Source: Liopterus haemorrhoidalis (Eukaryota; Arthropoda; Insecta; Coleoptera; Dytiscidae). Taken from it: a DNA stretch of 64,000 bases. The stretch is taken from contig OZ020611.1 in assembly GCA_963971575.1 (NCBI GenBank), forward strand, positions 149,074,419 to 149,138,418, read 5' to 3'. The position numbers and the translations under genes were made by a program. The notes below the pieces were generated by a model, which was not told the DNA's origin, ran no database searches, and saw only the letters and a program-made list of their open reading frames with translations. Positions 23,968 through 35,808 of this stretch are shown in pieces (the first letter of the stretch is position 1; each line of letters begins with the position of its first letter).

Positions 23968-23975
23968 GTATAAAC

Positions 23976-24705
23976 AATACTTGCTGGTTGGAAGAGCGAC
24001 TGAAACAAAACTATAGTTCTTTTTCAACATCCAAACGAATAGCACCGCTTAATTTTGATGACCTTCTAGATTGAACCATATCCTTTTTTTAACGGTCCTC
24101 GGCCAAGTAAATTCATTTCTAGTATAGCATCGATCTAAACGTTACGCCGACCTCCCGGTTAAAGTTAAGTAACCATGTGGCTAGAAATAGTGCCTAAGGT
24201 CTAGAAACACAGAACTTACATTTACCTATGAGCCATCTAAATGATGAAAAGATGAAAATGATTTGGGTTTGTCAATGGTTGAAAAACCTGGCAATGGTTT
24301 GGAGTCTCTCTGTATCATCCTTTTTCTGAAGTGCTGGTAATAAGGCACGATTTGAGAAGAAAAACTATTCATCTCTTAGCTACTCTGAAGATTTAACAAA
24401 TTAAAATTAGCTCTGATTGTAATATACAAGATAGGTACATTAATAGACCTGAACTCACCTGAATTTTATCAAGTGAATTTTAACAAGTATCATTTTTTTA
24501 ATAATTGCTTTATTTATGCTACATAGGTATTGAAACATGGATGCATAGGTTTCGGCTCGCAGGCTAATCGGCTTTTCTTACATTTCAGGATTTCGAAGAT
24601 TCCAGTGAGTAAATACGCCCAATAGACCCTCACGTTGAATATGTGCTACAACATTTTTGTAGCAATCATATCAAAATAAACAATATTTTGAAAGTTTATG
24701 TCTCG
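23976..24705. other. Unassigned stretch
   Basis: No gene or bounded element recognised. Confidence 0.45.
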
Positions 24706-24708
24706 TCT

Positions 24709-24961
24709 GTTATCTATGTACTTCATTGTTTTAGATAACACCATAAGAAATTAAATATATATATATATATATATATATATTGTTCTAAATAAAAATATTT
24801 TCAAAAATTCCTGTTGACCTATAAAAATGTTTGTTATCTATGTACTTCATTGTTTTAGATAACACCGTAAGAAATTAAATATATATATATATATATATAT
24901 AGTTCAAAAATAAAAATATTTTCAAAAAATTAAGCTAATCAAAAATTCCTGTTGACCTGCT
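24709..24961. repeat. Tandem duplication, 123-bp period, with (AT)n runs
   Basis: Two adjacent copies start at 24709 and 24832. Each opens with tgttatct and closes that block with its inverse agataaca, then an (AT)n run and a shared end with attcctgttgacct. Immediately downstream (24943-25030) the sequence matches the interior of the repeat at 36430 and 59560. Confidence 0.85.
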
Positions 24962-25029
24962 CCGGTTCACATTAATGTACATTACTAAGAATTTTTTCAG
25001 AATTTTAGATGAATTCCCCTGAATTACAG

Positions 25030-25735
25030 TTTACATTTCACATTTCTTTGGTTGGTTTGAACTAAAAAATAACTATAGATCTCTGGTTAAAATATTTAAG
25101 AACTATACCATTCGATACGTTCTGTTTTCAAAATGTATTTCTTGAATTCGAAAACTATTTCCTTATATCACAATTTGTGCACACAAACACAAATTTAATA
25201 ATAGAATCACACTAGACGCTTACGCAACTTTACCTACAACTGTTCTTAAAATAATGCTACAAGTTGCTGGGTGACACTAACGTCGAAACGCCAAATTCAA
25301 AACAAACCTTATTTAATAAGCCAAAACAGGACAAGATCATTTTATGGAGGAATGTCCTGCCCAAAGGAGTACCTTAACTCAGAGTAATTATCTGATTAAA
25401 AGTTCTAAGCGTACTGTTTACAGAAATGAGCATTAATCCACGCTTTTGAGCAACAGCTCTGGGAAATAGGGTGGGGCAACAAAATATTTTTGGCATATTT
25501 TGGCAAAAATCATAGATGGATGGGTCAAACTTTAAGAAAGCCACTTGACAATATCTCAAATCAATATTAGAATCTAATCCAGCAGATAAATGGAAAAGAG
25601 AGCGTCCAAATGTAACATAAAAAAAATCATTAGGAGAGAATATGAAATAAAAAGTTTGTGTTCGATAGAAAATGATGGGGAGGAACTATTAAAAAAATAA
25701 TGAACAGCAATTTAACACAGTAAAATGGACAAGAT
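25030..25735. other. Unassigned stretch
   Basis: A block at 25560-25600 (cagataaatggaaaagagag) has a diverged relative at 28790. Nothing else recognised. Confidence 0.4.
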
Positions 25736-25736
25736 A

Positions 25737-26267
25737 TAGTTGGATTGCTGATAGGTGACTGTTACATGTATGTATCAAGAAGTGCATTCATATAATAATC
25801 TAGTTACCATTTTTCAGGGATTTTAAAAATGTTTTTTGTTTTTTGTCTTAACTGTCAGTGTCTGGTAATAAATATTAATTAAAATATGACTTGCGGCCAA
25901 TTATTAAATTCACAAACTTTAATTTTAAATTTGCTGGAATAAACAACAAATTTTAATCCAAAATTTACGTATGAGTATAAATTTTTTCTTATTTATAATT
26001 ATTACCTTAAAATTAATAATTTTGTTTGTTTGAGTACTGCTGTAAATTTATTTTCGCGTTCTAATTAGTAAAGATATTTGCGAATCATTCTATTTCTTTC
26101 TAATGCTTTGTTTTTTATTCAAATAATTTTGAAGGTTAGTTGTCAACTTGCGTCACTATACGTTACTATGGGTATGCAATAATTATAATAATATAGACAG
26201 AGAAAGCATATAGTATTGAATATCCATACTTGTAGCAACGAACAGTCACTTATCAGCAATCCGACTA
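25737..26267. mobile_element. TA-flanked MITE, copy 1 (531 bp)
   Basis: The ends tagttggattgctgatagg and the inverse of tagtcggattgctgataag are flanked by TA (25735-25736 and 26268-26269), as for Tc1/mariner-type insertions. The outer parts are about 95% identical by eye to 54342-55036, but the middles differ. No transposase. Confidence 0.85.
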
Positions 26268-26269
26268 TA

Positions 26270-26945
26270 TTAAAGAAAAAAGCGCTCAGTACAAGCAATC
26301 CTGAGAGAAAACAATGCTTAGAAAAGTTATGATATTTAAGTACTTAATCCACACCTATAACGTAAAGGCGCCCGAAGAAGAATACGTTTCTTATTTGGTT
26401 ACATATAATAAGTACCACAAAACTCAGCCGCAAATTCAGCAATCTTTTTTATTTTATTTCATTTTAAATAACAAGCTACCAGACATCAATAACAAACTAA
26501 AACATGTTGTAAATGTGACAAATTGATTGATAATGACATTTTCTGGCAATTTTTCAGTTAAGAACATGAGCGAATCCCTTAGCATGCCAATATAGTGTTT
26601 TGAAATGGTGACCGATCAATCAACGTGGCAGACATATGAAATATTGGAGTGTTTAGCAGCACTCATAGACACGTGTACTAGCAGCAGACACCAGACCACT
26701 GACCAGCACAGGTGTACTACAGCCCACACCATTTGTCACATCTCACATCACTCTCCTACTAACATTTCATTCATAACTTCTTGTTTTCATTAATGTTATT
26801 TTTATCTTACGAGACTTGCGCATATTTTTACGCAAGGAATACATTCACAAACCTACTACTGACAATAATGTTTTTGTTGGAATTGTTTGATGAAATATTG
26901 TACAAGGGCTCAAATATAATTCAAGACCATAAGCAATTTAAAACA
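26270..26945. other. Unassigned stretch
   Basis: 26630-26790 is richer in C and A, without repeats I recognise. No gene called. Confidence 0.4.
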
Positions 26946-26947
26946 TA

Positions 26948-28229
26948 CCAGGTCTACAAGTATGAAATGCGTATTTTTTTTTTTTTAAATTAAACACATT
27001 AATCTCAAAAGAACAGTAAAAGTTTATTTATTCAAAGTATGCTCCATTAGAAGTTTTTCCCATCTTTCAGGCAATTTATGAATACCTCGCCAGTAGAACT
27101 CTTCCCCTTTCCCCGCAAACCATTTATCGAGCCATTCTTTCACATTTTCATATGAACAAAAGTGCTGCTCGGCAAGTGCGTGACCCATCAATGCGAACAA
27201 GTGGTAATCTGAAGGGGCCAAGTCTGATGAGTAAGCGGCATGGAGTAGCACTTCCCACTTGAGTGCCTCCAATGTGTTGCAAACTGCTTTTGCCTTATGT
27301 GATGGAGAGTTATTGTGAAGAAAGATTACCTTGTGCTGTCTTATTTTGTATTCTGGTCTTTTTATGAGCAGCGAATGGTTCAATTCGATCAGTTGTTGTT
27401 GATAACGTTGGGTATTAACTGTTTCACCAGGTTTTAACAATTCATAATAGATCATACCCTTTTGGTCCCACCAAGTACAGAGCATTGTCTTTTTGCCAAA
27501 GCGATTCGGTCTTGCAGTTGATGTGGATGGTGAGCCCGGATTCACTCATGATTTTTTGCGTTTGGGATTTTTAAAATAAATCCATTTTTCATCGCCAGTA
27601 ATGATACGATGCAAAAAAGACTTTCTTTTGTATCGTGCAAGCAAAATTTCACAAGTGTTTTTGTGTTTTTCCATCTGCCTCTCATTTAATACATGTGGAA
27701 CCCATCTGCCGACTTTCTGGATCTTACCCATCTCTCGTAGGCGATTGGAAACAGTTTGTTGACTAACGCCTAACTGCTCTGCTAGTTGTTTTTGTGATTG
27801 ACTATCGTCTTCCTGTAGCAATGTTTCCAATTTTGTATCTTCATATTTTTTTGGAGGTTTTCCATGTGCTTTGTCTGTAAGATCAAAGTCACCCCTTTTG
27901 AGACGCCAAAACCATCGTTCACACGTATCTTGCGATGGAGCATATTCACCATAAGATTCTCGAAGCAGTCGGTATGATTCAGCAGCAGTTTTTTTCATAT
28001 GAAAACAAAACAGTAGTACTGTCCGCGAATGCTCTTTATTTGGCACAAAATTTGACATTTTTAACACAGTGAAACAAAACTATATGATCACTTTTAAAAT
28101 TATAACCTGTACGCATTTAACACTTAATGATAACTTAACAAAACGCCATATGTGTTGAAACTTTGAACTATACACTCTGTTTGCGCGGCAAGGTTGAAAA
28201 AAAACCGCATTTCATACTTGTAGACCTGG
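26948..28229 (-). mobile_element. Nearly full-length mariner (1.28 kb) with 23-24-bp inverted ends
   Basis: The left end ccaggtctacaagtatgaaa (then tgcg) at 26948 is repeated in inverse at the right end (to 28229). A TA precedes the left end; the matching TA on the right is not intact (tgta). The interior is a single transposase with one in-frame stop. The length is normal for mariner. Confidence 0.9.
27024..28067 (-). pseudogene. Mariner transposase, one in-frame stop and a lost catalytic Asp
   Basis: The frame runs 347 codons from MLKMSNFVPNKEHSRTVLLF with a single TGA at codon 174 (27546-27548). Seen in order: the first helix-turn-helix with CERWFWRLKRGDFDL (about 49-63), a second with QLGVSQQTVSNRLREMGKIQ (98-117), the linker WVPHVL (122-127), the first catalytic Asp in TGDEKWIYF (159), NPKRKKS, ELLKPGETVN, the second block FLHNNSPSH (the catalytic Asp is Asn, about 252), and AAYSSDLAPSDYHLF with the third Asp 35 residues later. 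DD34D transposases cut DNA at TA sites by a triad mechanism; the Asp-to-Asn change and the stop make this copy inactive. It is the second-best preserved transposase in the window. Confidence 0.92.
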
Positions 28230-28234
28230 TGTAC

Positions 28235-29150
28235 ATATGTTTAGTGTTAAATTTGCGTTATTTAGTGTACATACATATATGACTAACGTGAGCATAGGGA
28301 CGGGTGTAGATCTGCAATTATATCAGTTACACACATGAAAATGTTCAGCGATGCTATATTTCTGCGGTATTCAATAATGGGTAAAAAGGAAAACATTGAA
28401 AGTATTGATATTTAAATAGATATTGGCTTTGGTTCACGAAAGCGTTGTTTTGAAGGTTGATGTGGCAAGCAATCTACGTTATGCCACTGAGACTAATTAA
28501 TTTATGTATTTAAAGGAGGAGAATTAAACAGATATGATATGAGTCTCCTTAGAAATGCCCACAGGTTACAAGTAATGTAAAGTACACATATATTTACATT
28601 AAAATAATAATTATCTTAAATGCAAAATTATAATTTGTTTCACTTCTGACTTAAACTGAGTAAAGACAACGAAGAAAATATCACAGCAATTGGAGTAGTG
28701 ATCAGATAACAACATGATTCTGTTGAGTGAATGAATTCATTCCTGCAAATGTTGTCCTGCTCTCAAATCAAGTACTAGAATTTAATCTGGCAGATAAATG
28801 GAACAGGGCGTTTAAATGGGAGATTTTGTGCAACTACAATCCCGTAAAAACAAAAGGCAAACCACTTTGGAGGAATTCTTGCAGAATACATAGTTTAATT
28901 TAAGTTTGAGCATTATGTTTCTTTCAGAATTTATATTATTTTTTATTATGTAGTAGATATATAATATATGTACGTACATAAATAATTTTTTAATACGTAC
29001 CTATAGTTTTGTGACTTTTGACTTTTGTGCAATTTATCAAATAAAATTCATATCAAAAAACACTAATCCTGTAATTTTTGTGGAACTTCTGATAAATGGA
29101 CCAGACACTTAATCGGGACAAAATGGACTAGTCCCGATTAAGAGGAATCG
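28235..29150. other. AT-rich stretch with a pogo-like scrap
   Basis: 29110-29157 (cttaatcgggacaaaatgga, then gattaagaggaatcgactgt) looks like a terminus of a pogo/Tigger-type element, unpaired. Otherwise nothing recognised. Confidence 0.4.
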
Positions 29151-29159
29151 ACTGTATTT

Positions 29160-29830
29160 AGTGAATCGTCCCTTCACAGGATCTAGTCTGCCTATGTACA
29201 TAAGATATTGAGGACACCATATTGTACTCGCATATTCCGAACGGAGAATGATGAGAGATTTGAAAAGTTGAATAAGGCTAGCAGATTGCCGAAATTCTTT
29301 GCAAGTTCGGCATATGAAGCCAAGGGTTTTAAAGGCAGATTAAGCCGTTTTGTTTATACGAGTGTTAAATTTTAACTTATAATCAAAGTAAACACCTAGA
29401 TCTTTAACAACTTGCGGCTGATTAAGACTAACTCCTCCAATGAAGTAGTTATATTTTCACAGAGAATGAGATTATATTTTTTGGTGATGCTGATGGAGTT
29501 ACATTTATCCAGATGAAAATGATCTAAATCTGAATTAAGATCTTGGCAGTCTTGGAAAATGACAATATTCTTATAATTTTTTAAGTTGTAGGCTTATAAA
29601 ACAAAATTAGAATATTGAGAACATAAAATTACATCTTTTAGTAAGGTTATAAATAGTACCGGGCCAAGGTGCGAACCTTGTGGCACACTGGTAGTTATTA
29701 CAAAGCTAGACATGCAGGTGTTGATTGCAACTGCTTGGCTATGATTTGCAATGCTGGATTCAATGCAGCGAAGAAGATTACCATGAATCCCGATAGCAAC
29801 TAATGGCAAGTTCTACATCAACGTCAAAAA
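29160..29830 (-). pseudogene. LINE reverse-transcriptase fragment
   Basis: The minus strand reads GIHGNLLRCIESSIANHSQ, then TTSVPQGSHLGPVLF (the conserved PQGS.LGP.LF box, near 29690). A site follows where the catalytic F/YADD should be, but it is damaged (FVL, stop, AYNLK), then FQDCQDLNSDL and, after frameshifts, VVKDLGVYFDYKLKFNTRIN, TLGFICRTCKEF and ILRSEYASTIWCP. This order fits the palm and thumb of a Jockey-type reverse transcriptase. Both the catalytic site and the frame are lost. Confidence 0.8.
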
Positions 29831-29839
29831 GATAAAAAA

Positions 29840-30590
29840 AAAAAAAATGTTTCGAACAGTGGAGTAGACGCTGGTAGCGCTTTGTAGCAGTGGAAAGACA
29901 TTATTACGAAGTTGATAATTTAAATGTAAAATAATTTGATATTAAGTTTTATGACGCTAGTCCGTTAATTTTTGATTAAATCTCATATTTTGAGGAAAGT
30001 ATTCCTAGATCTAAGTTTTTAAGATAGACACATCTGTATTATTCTCGCTCTACACAAATTGCAAATTATACATCATAAAATATAATTTTGCTATTTTGTT
30101 GAAATATTTCCTAATATGTTCACGAGACAAACCAAAAATAAAAAGTATTCAAAACAAATAGGGAGCTGCAGGCAGATGTAGTTCATTTCAACCCTCTTTC
30201 CATGCAGTTAATGCTTCTTTAAGTAAAGATACGTGTAAGTTGTCCAAAAGATGTGTCGAGTGCATTTAAGTGCGAAACAGTCGGCCAGTGTAAATATTCA
30301 ACTCGGAACAACAAATAAGCACCATAGAACCAGATATATTGCCCCACTGGATGTCTGTATGGTATATTTTCATTCTAAATCTTTCTCACAGGTTACAGAT
30401 GCAAGAAATATTATGTTTTCAAGGGATGGATTTACCGTTCGTTAAGTTAACTGAAAATGTGTTTGTTTTGAGATATATTATAGAAATAATGTAGATTTAG
30501 TTTTATCCAAAAATTTTTACTTTTAAATTAGGTAGTTCCAGTTTTTAGCGCATAGCATCTATGGATGTTTTCATAGTTTATTCACAAATC
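29840..30590. other. AT-rich stretch, nothing recognised
   Basis: No gene or bounded element recognised. Confidence 0.45.
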
Positions 30591-30876
30591 TAGACCAGGG
30601 GTTGGCAATCTATTTTACGTCGCGAGCTGCATTAAGTAATATTTTATTTTGTTATTTCTATTTTTTACGATCTTCTGTTTTTGTTTACACCAATTCATAC
30701 GTATCTACGTTGGCTTGAATTAGTGGTGTGAATACCGGTTTTCGGTAATACCGAATACCGGTATTTTACGTAATTTTTAACGGTATTCAAATACCGGTAT
30801 TCTGTTTAAAATACCGGAATGACGGTCTTATTAACTTCTACATATTTCAAAATAAAAAGAATCTAGAATTGTTCTC

Positions 30877-31584
30877 TTGTTCTCTAGAAATGTTACTCTT
30901 CTTTTACATATTATTGCAAGTTTGAAAACTATAAAATTGGCAGTGGAAACGTTATGTTGCAGGGATGCGAACTTATTATCAGCCGATGTGACAATAAAAT
31001 TTATTTTGGAAACTTTGGCTGAACAGGATTGTGAATTAGCAAAAGAATTGAAAAGAAGTTTAATTGAGAGAATATTACAAAGAAGACAGAAATTGTCGCA
31101 GGTGTATCAATATACAAAATGGTACACAAATTGCTGATATTGAAAAAAGTGACAATGCAAAAAGGCTGTTTACTGTAATTACCATGTAGAAAATTATAAG
31201 GGTAATAGCCGATTTAATAAAACGTTTGTCTCCAAATGCAGACGAACAACAAAATGAAATTTCAATAACGATCCAGCCAGACAATACTGTAGCGTCATCA
31301 ACCTCGGTATTTGATCTGCAAACTAAATTAGATTCGGCGATTAAAGAAAGAATGTGTTTCTCACCTACAATAAAAAAAGCACAAGAGCTGGAACTTACAA
31401 TAAAAAAATAAATCAGCTTTTTTGGACAGGAGGGAATGACTACTTAAGCACAATACCACTAACAAGTGTAGAATCTGAACGGGCATTTTCAGCAGCAGCT
31501 AACTTCTGCACCAAAATTCGTTCTCGCTTAGACGAAGAAACATTATCAAATTTATGTTTATTAAGATCACATTTTTTAAAATAA
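30877..31584 (+). pseudogene. hAT transposase remnant with C-terminal dimerisation domain
   Basis: Pieces in three frames on plus. 30877-31137 has LLSADVTIKFILETLAEQDC and LAKELKRSLIERILQRRQK, like the central helices of ZBED-type hAT transposases. 31226-31411 has a region with DLQTKLDSAIKERMCF. 31435-31582 has YLSTIPLTSVESERAFSAAA, then RSRLDEETLSNLCLLRS, the classic hAT dimerisation domain with the P.TS..SER.FS..G-type motif and the RSRL.......L..L block. The N-terminal BED finger and most of the catalytic core are missing. Frame changes near 31137-31226 and 31411 make it non-functional. It ends just before aataaa. Confidence 0.85.
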
Positions 31585-31918
31585 AACATTTATTACATTT
31601 CTCCTTTGATTTAATTTTTGTGCAGAAGAATCCTGTTGCTGAAAATACTTTTTAGAAACAAAACTGTATATATGTTTTTATTTTTTTACCTTAATATTTT
31701 TAATTATAATTAATTGTTAGTATATTAGTTAGTATAGTGTATTATTATAATTAGTTGTAAAAAAAATGTATAATTTTTGTTACTTATTACCTAAGTACGA
31801 CAATATTTTTTGAAAGATATATTTTGAAAGACATATTTTAATTAAAATATGTCTGTTTTTACAGTCATATGCCCATACCCTCTACAAAAATGTTTCAAGT
31901 AATATTATCGTATCTGGC

Positions 31919-32195
31919 TAGGGTGACCAGATTTCAGTGAAGGGTAACCGGGACACAGGGAAAAAAAAAGAAGGTCCTCACCTCCCAGATCCAAGTGAAG
32001 AGCAAAAAAAAAGGTCCTTACCTCCCAGATCCAAGTGAAGAGCAAAACAAAGGTCCTCACCTCCCAGATCCAAGTGAAGAGCAAAAAAAAAGTACTTACA
32101 AATGCAGAATTATGTAAAAACCGGGACAATCGACCGAAAACATTTTTCGGGACACCGGGACAATTGACCTAAAACCGGGACGGATGGTCACCCTA
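31919..32195. mobile_element. hAT MITE, third level of the nest (277 bp)
   Basis: Ends tagggtgaccagatt and the inverse of tagggtgaccatccg are flanked by a perfect TATCTGGC duplication (31911-31918, 32196-32203). It inserted into the 3' part of the hAT element at 30721-32362 and contains a tandem array. Confidence 0.92.
31971..32097. repeat. 39-40-bp tandem array inside the MITE
   Basis: Three units start at 31973, 32013 and 32052, with a partial fourth at about 32092. Each has ggtcctcacctcccagatcc followed by aagtgaagagc and an A run. Related units occur in the MITEs at 35483 and 53245. Confidence 0.9.
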
Positions 32196-33299
32196 TATCT
32201 GGCCAACTTTACATATGTATTTAAAATAAACATAAGAAAAGGAAACTCTTGTTTTATTTCTATGTTTTCAGAATACCGGTATTAATACCGGGATTCTGGT
32301 ATTAGACTTTTGAAATACCGAAATACTGGTATTAGAAATTCCGGCCGGTATTCACACCACTAGCTTGAATACGTCTAGTGTTTAAAGCGTGTTCTACATT
32401 ATACTTTATTCGTCAATTTTCTAAACTTTTTTCTTTGAACTAGAAGTTGTCAAAGTTTTAATACAATTTATTTTTCAATTTTTTGGTAGAGAATGAAATT
32501 CTTACAAGTGTTTCAGCTCATTTAAAGTACCAACATAAATATATAATTCATATCTTGTCAAGTGTTTATAACCTAGCTATTAGATTTTTAAAATTACTGA
32601 TTTACGTACAAAACACAATTTATAGATTCACCTATTCAAACCAATGATCAACAAAACACTATTAAACACGTGGTAATACAAAATATTTACAAGCGTAATT
32701 TTAATGTTGGTAATGTTTGTCCAAATCTAGTTTTGAATAAAGTTGACCTTGACTACATAAAGTGTTCTACACTGTACAATTTCACTAATTTATTTCTAGT
32801 ACAAGTTTTAGTCAAAGAAATAAGTATGAAAATTTTACGAGAATTGTATAATGAACATGCTAAAACAATGCGACAGTAATATGTTGGTTACACTGGATAA
32901 GAAAAGTAAATATTATTTTCTGATTGGTTGGACGTATAAAATCGTTCGGCGAGCTGAATTTGTTCTGTTCTACGTTGCCTATCAGTACTACTGATATAAA
33001 GCAGGAGTCAACAACCTTTTTTACGTCACGGGTAAAAAGTACTGCATTCAGTACTTTTTAATATTTACATCGCGGGTGGCATTCAGAAACACATTTTTTT
33101 GTTTACGGTTTACACGTATTTACGTCTGCATAAATACGCCTAACGTGTAAGAAGCATAAAACAGCTCGGGAGTAATGTGTTGGTTACGCTAGATAAGAAA
33201 AGTAATTATTATATTTTGTTAGTGGTGGGCCGCATAAAATCGTTTGGTGACCTCCACTCGCCCCACAGGTCGTCGGTTGCCAACCCCTGATCTAGTTCA

Positions 33300-34080
33300 A
33301 TATTTTATCTTGACGTTTATTTAATTAAGCATAAGATTTCTATTTCTTTTTTATAAATTCTTTTATGGAAGTACACTTGTAAGGTGGAAATTATGTTCCA
33401 AAAACGAAAAATAATTGTTAGTGTCATCACCGACACATTGGAAGGCTCTAAAGGGGCCAAACACCATATTGTATCTCAATTATATGACTACTATACTTGT
33501 ATCAGTATTACAAATAGCAATGGAAGGACAGACAAAGTAATTTCTGTTTTTAGGTGTCGGAGAAAAAAATATTTTTTTAGACAATCGGTACAATATGAAA
33601 CTTACGAAATCAAAGTACGCTAAAAAAAGAGCTTCAAGGGGATTCGTGATACACTAAAAAATTAACTTTTAATCATGAAGTCCCTAGCTTTTCGCGTTAA
33701 TTATTTACACTTCTTTTTTGGTTAAATTTAGTATAAAGTTTACACTTACATCCTGGTTAAATTATAGTTTTAGAAAATAAATAGTGTTAAAATAGTGTTA
33801 ATTTTAACACTGAAAAATTTCATAAAAAGTGTTGTTTATATGAAATATTTCTTGATAATCTGATTATCTGAATAAATGAAGATTTATGCAGTGATTTCGT
33901 TAAAGATAGAGAACTTTTTACTTTTTTTAAATGAAAATTTTAACACTAAAATTTTAACCAAACTGTGAATGAACTTTTACACTTTTTTTTTGCTGTGTAA
34001 GTACAATTGTAATTACAGAAATAAAAAATAAAACTACGATAGCAGATGTAGAGGAAACAATAAAATATTAATACATTCAA
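33300..34080. other. AT-rich stretch, nothing recognised
   Basis: No known motif, although 33384-33623 is open on plus for 79 codons. Confidence 0.45.
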
Positions 34081-34084
34081 GGAA

Positions 34085-34211
34085 ACAATAAAGATGGAGC
34101 TGGACCGGACATATTATGAGGAAAGAAAAAGGATGGACCAGGGATATAACTGACTAGATCCCACTAGAAAACAAAAGGAACAAAGAAAGACCGAGAAAGA
34201 GATGGCTAGAC
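34085..34211 (+). pseudogene. LINE C-terminal fragment, part 1 (split by a hAT element)
   Basis: The plus strand reads WSWTGHIMRKEKGWTRDITD, then NKRNKERPRKRWLD. This is the W.GH..R...G ... RPRKRW.D text near the end of RTE-type LINE proteins. It continues directly after the hAT insertion, at 35212. Confidence 0.85.
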
Positions 34212-35203
34212 CAGCGTTTCTCAACCTGGAGGCCGCGGCCCCCTGGGGGGGCGTGAAGGCTTCGACAGGGGGCCGCGAAGTCAGACAAGATCCAGACAAG
34301 AAAATATAATAGAAATGCGCTCAATCTTGCAGGATATAAATTTTATTCATATTTATAAATACGAGTATCTTATATTTATATTCATAAAAATATACCTTTC
34401 ATGACATGAATAAAATAAATCTTATTTATTATTATATATAATATACTTATTTTGACAACTAATTTAAACTGCAGGCTATTTCAAACGTTAAGCGGAACTA
34501 TATGGAATTTAAATTTTCTAAAGTTGTCATTAGCTAACTATATAATGAGTAAAATGGGCTTTTGCTAAGCAAAATGATCAAAAGCTTCATTCAATCGATA
34601 AAAATTACATTTGAAATGACAATGGTTCGTGTTGGAGGTACTTCAAGTACTTTCAAATTGTACTTTGAAGTAGGTCCGACTTGAAAGTGTAATATTTTTT
34701 ATTATATATATATATTTATTACTCTCCGAGCTACAGATAACTCAAGAGTAAGAATGCGAATGTGTTTAAATCAAAATGGGAAGCACTTTAAACACTTGTA
34801 AATAAAAATATTTTACTTTCAAATCGTTGTAGGATATATAATCTTCATATAAAATTATCAAAGCTTTTTGTGAACCGTAAGGATGTTAAAAAAAAGTAAA
34901 AGTAGTTTCTTTTGAAAAGCTCTATCCGAAAATACCCAATATGACATATGTTCGCATTAAAAAATTCGAAATTTTCCTTGATATCCTGTATTTCCGGTTT
35001 ATTCCGGAAAATTTCAATACTGCCATTAAATTTTTTGGATAAATTTTAGTACAAAATTTCTTCAACTTGCTTACACATCGTCTTTTCGAGAAAAATCGTG
35101 TTCTTACTATCTTGATATGGGGGGGGGGGTTATATAGGGGGGCCTCAGACAATATTTACATAATTTCGGGGGGTCCCATACCAGAAAAGGTTTAGAAATA
35201 CTG
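34212..35203. mobile_element. hAT element, non-autonomous, 992 bp, inside a LINE
   Basis: Begins cagcgtttctcaacc, ends with the inverse of cagtatttctaaacc. Perfect GGCTAGAC duplication at 34204-34211 and 35204-35211. G-rich and C-rich runs lie inside both ends. 34430-34620 resembles 48340-48600 within the hAT element at 47318. There is no transposase. Confidence 0.95.
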
Positions 35204-35211
35204 GGCTAGAC

Positions 35212-35460
35212 GACTTAAAAGCTACTGCTGGTGCATCATGGCCCAGAAAAGCAAGAGACAGGGAAGAGTGGAAAAAACTTGAGGAGGCTTTTTCCGAGAG
35301 GACAACTAATCCAGGGTTAATTATAAATAATCCTTTTAACAATTTTAAAAAATGTAATTAGTAATAGTTAATATATAATGAAAATTTGTTAAATGTCTAA
35401 ATGTTTTTTTAAAATGGATTGGGAATAAAGACTAATAATAATAATAATAATAATTACAAT
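35212..35460 (+). pseudogene. LINE C-terminal fragment, part 2, with (AAT)n tail
   Basis: The frame of part 1 resumes: DDLKATAGASWPRKARDREE, then WKKLEEAFSERTTNPG and a stop near 35350. It is followed by a short 3' UTR and an (AAT)n tail at 35433-35455. Removing the hAT element and one copy of its duplication restores a continuous reading across the junction, so the LINE landed first. Confidence 0.85.
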
Positions 35461-35482
35461 ATTTATCTGACTAACTGGAAAC

Positions 35483-35808
35483 CAGGCGCGCATCCATAAA
35501 ATTTTCTTTGGGGCGGAGAGGGCTCAGGAGACAAAATTGTTTTAAAAGGGAAGGAATTTGGTAATTACTCGGCAACAAGTGCTGACCTAAGGCGCTTCGT
35601 TTACCAAAATGCAAGTATTGGCCTAAAAAAAGTCGTCACTTCCAAAATAAAAGTGATGCCCTAAACAAAAACAGGTCCTCACATTCAAAATACTAGTAAC
35701 GACCTAAAAAAAAGGTCATTGGTCATTACTTGTATTTTGACAAAAACCACGTGTTTTTTCAGCTCTTGGGAGGGCTCAAGCTCGTGACCCTCTCTGGGTG
35801 CGCGCTTG
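35483..35808. mobile_element. hAT-like MITE with internal tandem units
   Basis: Ends caggcgcgcatcc and the inverse of caagcgcgcaccc. Flanks ctggaaac and cttgagac match at six of eight positions. The interior holds three diverged units of about 42 bp (for example gtcgtcacttccaaaataaa followed by agtgatgccctaaac), related to those at 31971. Confidence 0.65.

Larger units (their letters stand above)
30721..32362 (+). mobile_element. hAT element, second level of the nest (1642 bp)
   Basis: Ends tagtggtgtgaataccggt and the inverse of tagtggtgtgaataccggc are flanked by a perfect GCTTGAAT duplication (30713-30720, 32363-32370). Multiple ataccggta units lie just inside both ends. The interior keeps remnants of a hAT transposase, so this is a damaged autonomous copy. 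Confidence 0.92.
30596..33289. mobile_element. Outer hAT element of a three-level nest
   Basis: It begins caggggttggcaatc and ends with the inverse of caggggttggcaacc. Flanks are ATCTAGAC and ATCTAGTT (30588-30595, 33290-33297), six of eight matching, as for an old hAT duplication. The right part seems double: 32879-33000 and 33175-33289 are similar, and a second left-like end (caggagtcaacaacc) starts at 33005. A short copy may therefore have landed next to or inside the first. No transposase of its own is visible. Confidence 0.75.

Noticed and set aside
31971..32097. Short regularly spaced repeats as a CRISPR-like array
   Set aside because: Units are directly adjacent without unique spacers, in a eukaryotic MITE; no CRISPR present.
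31905..32129. Repetitive peptide frame (LLFTWIWEVRTF repeats) on minus
   Set aside because: It only translates the 39-40-bp tandem array of a MITE.
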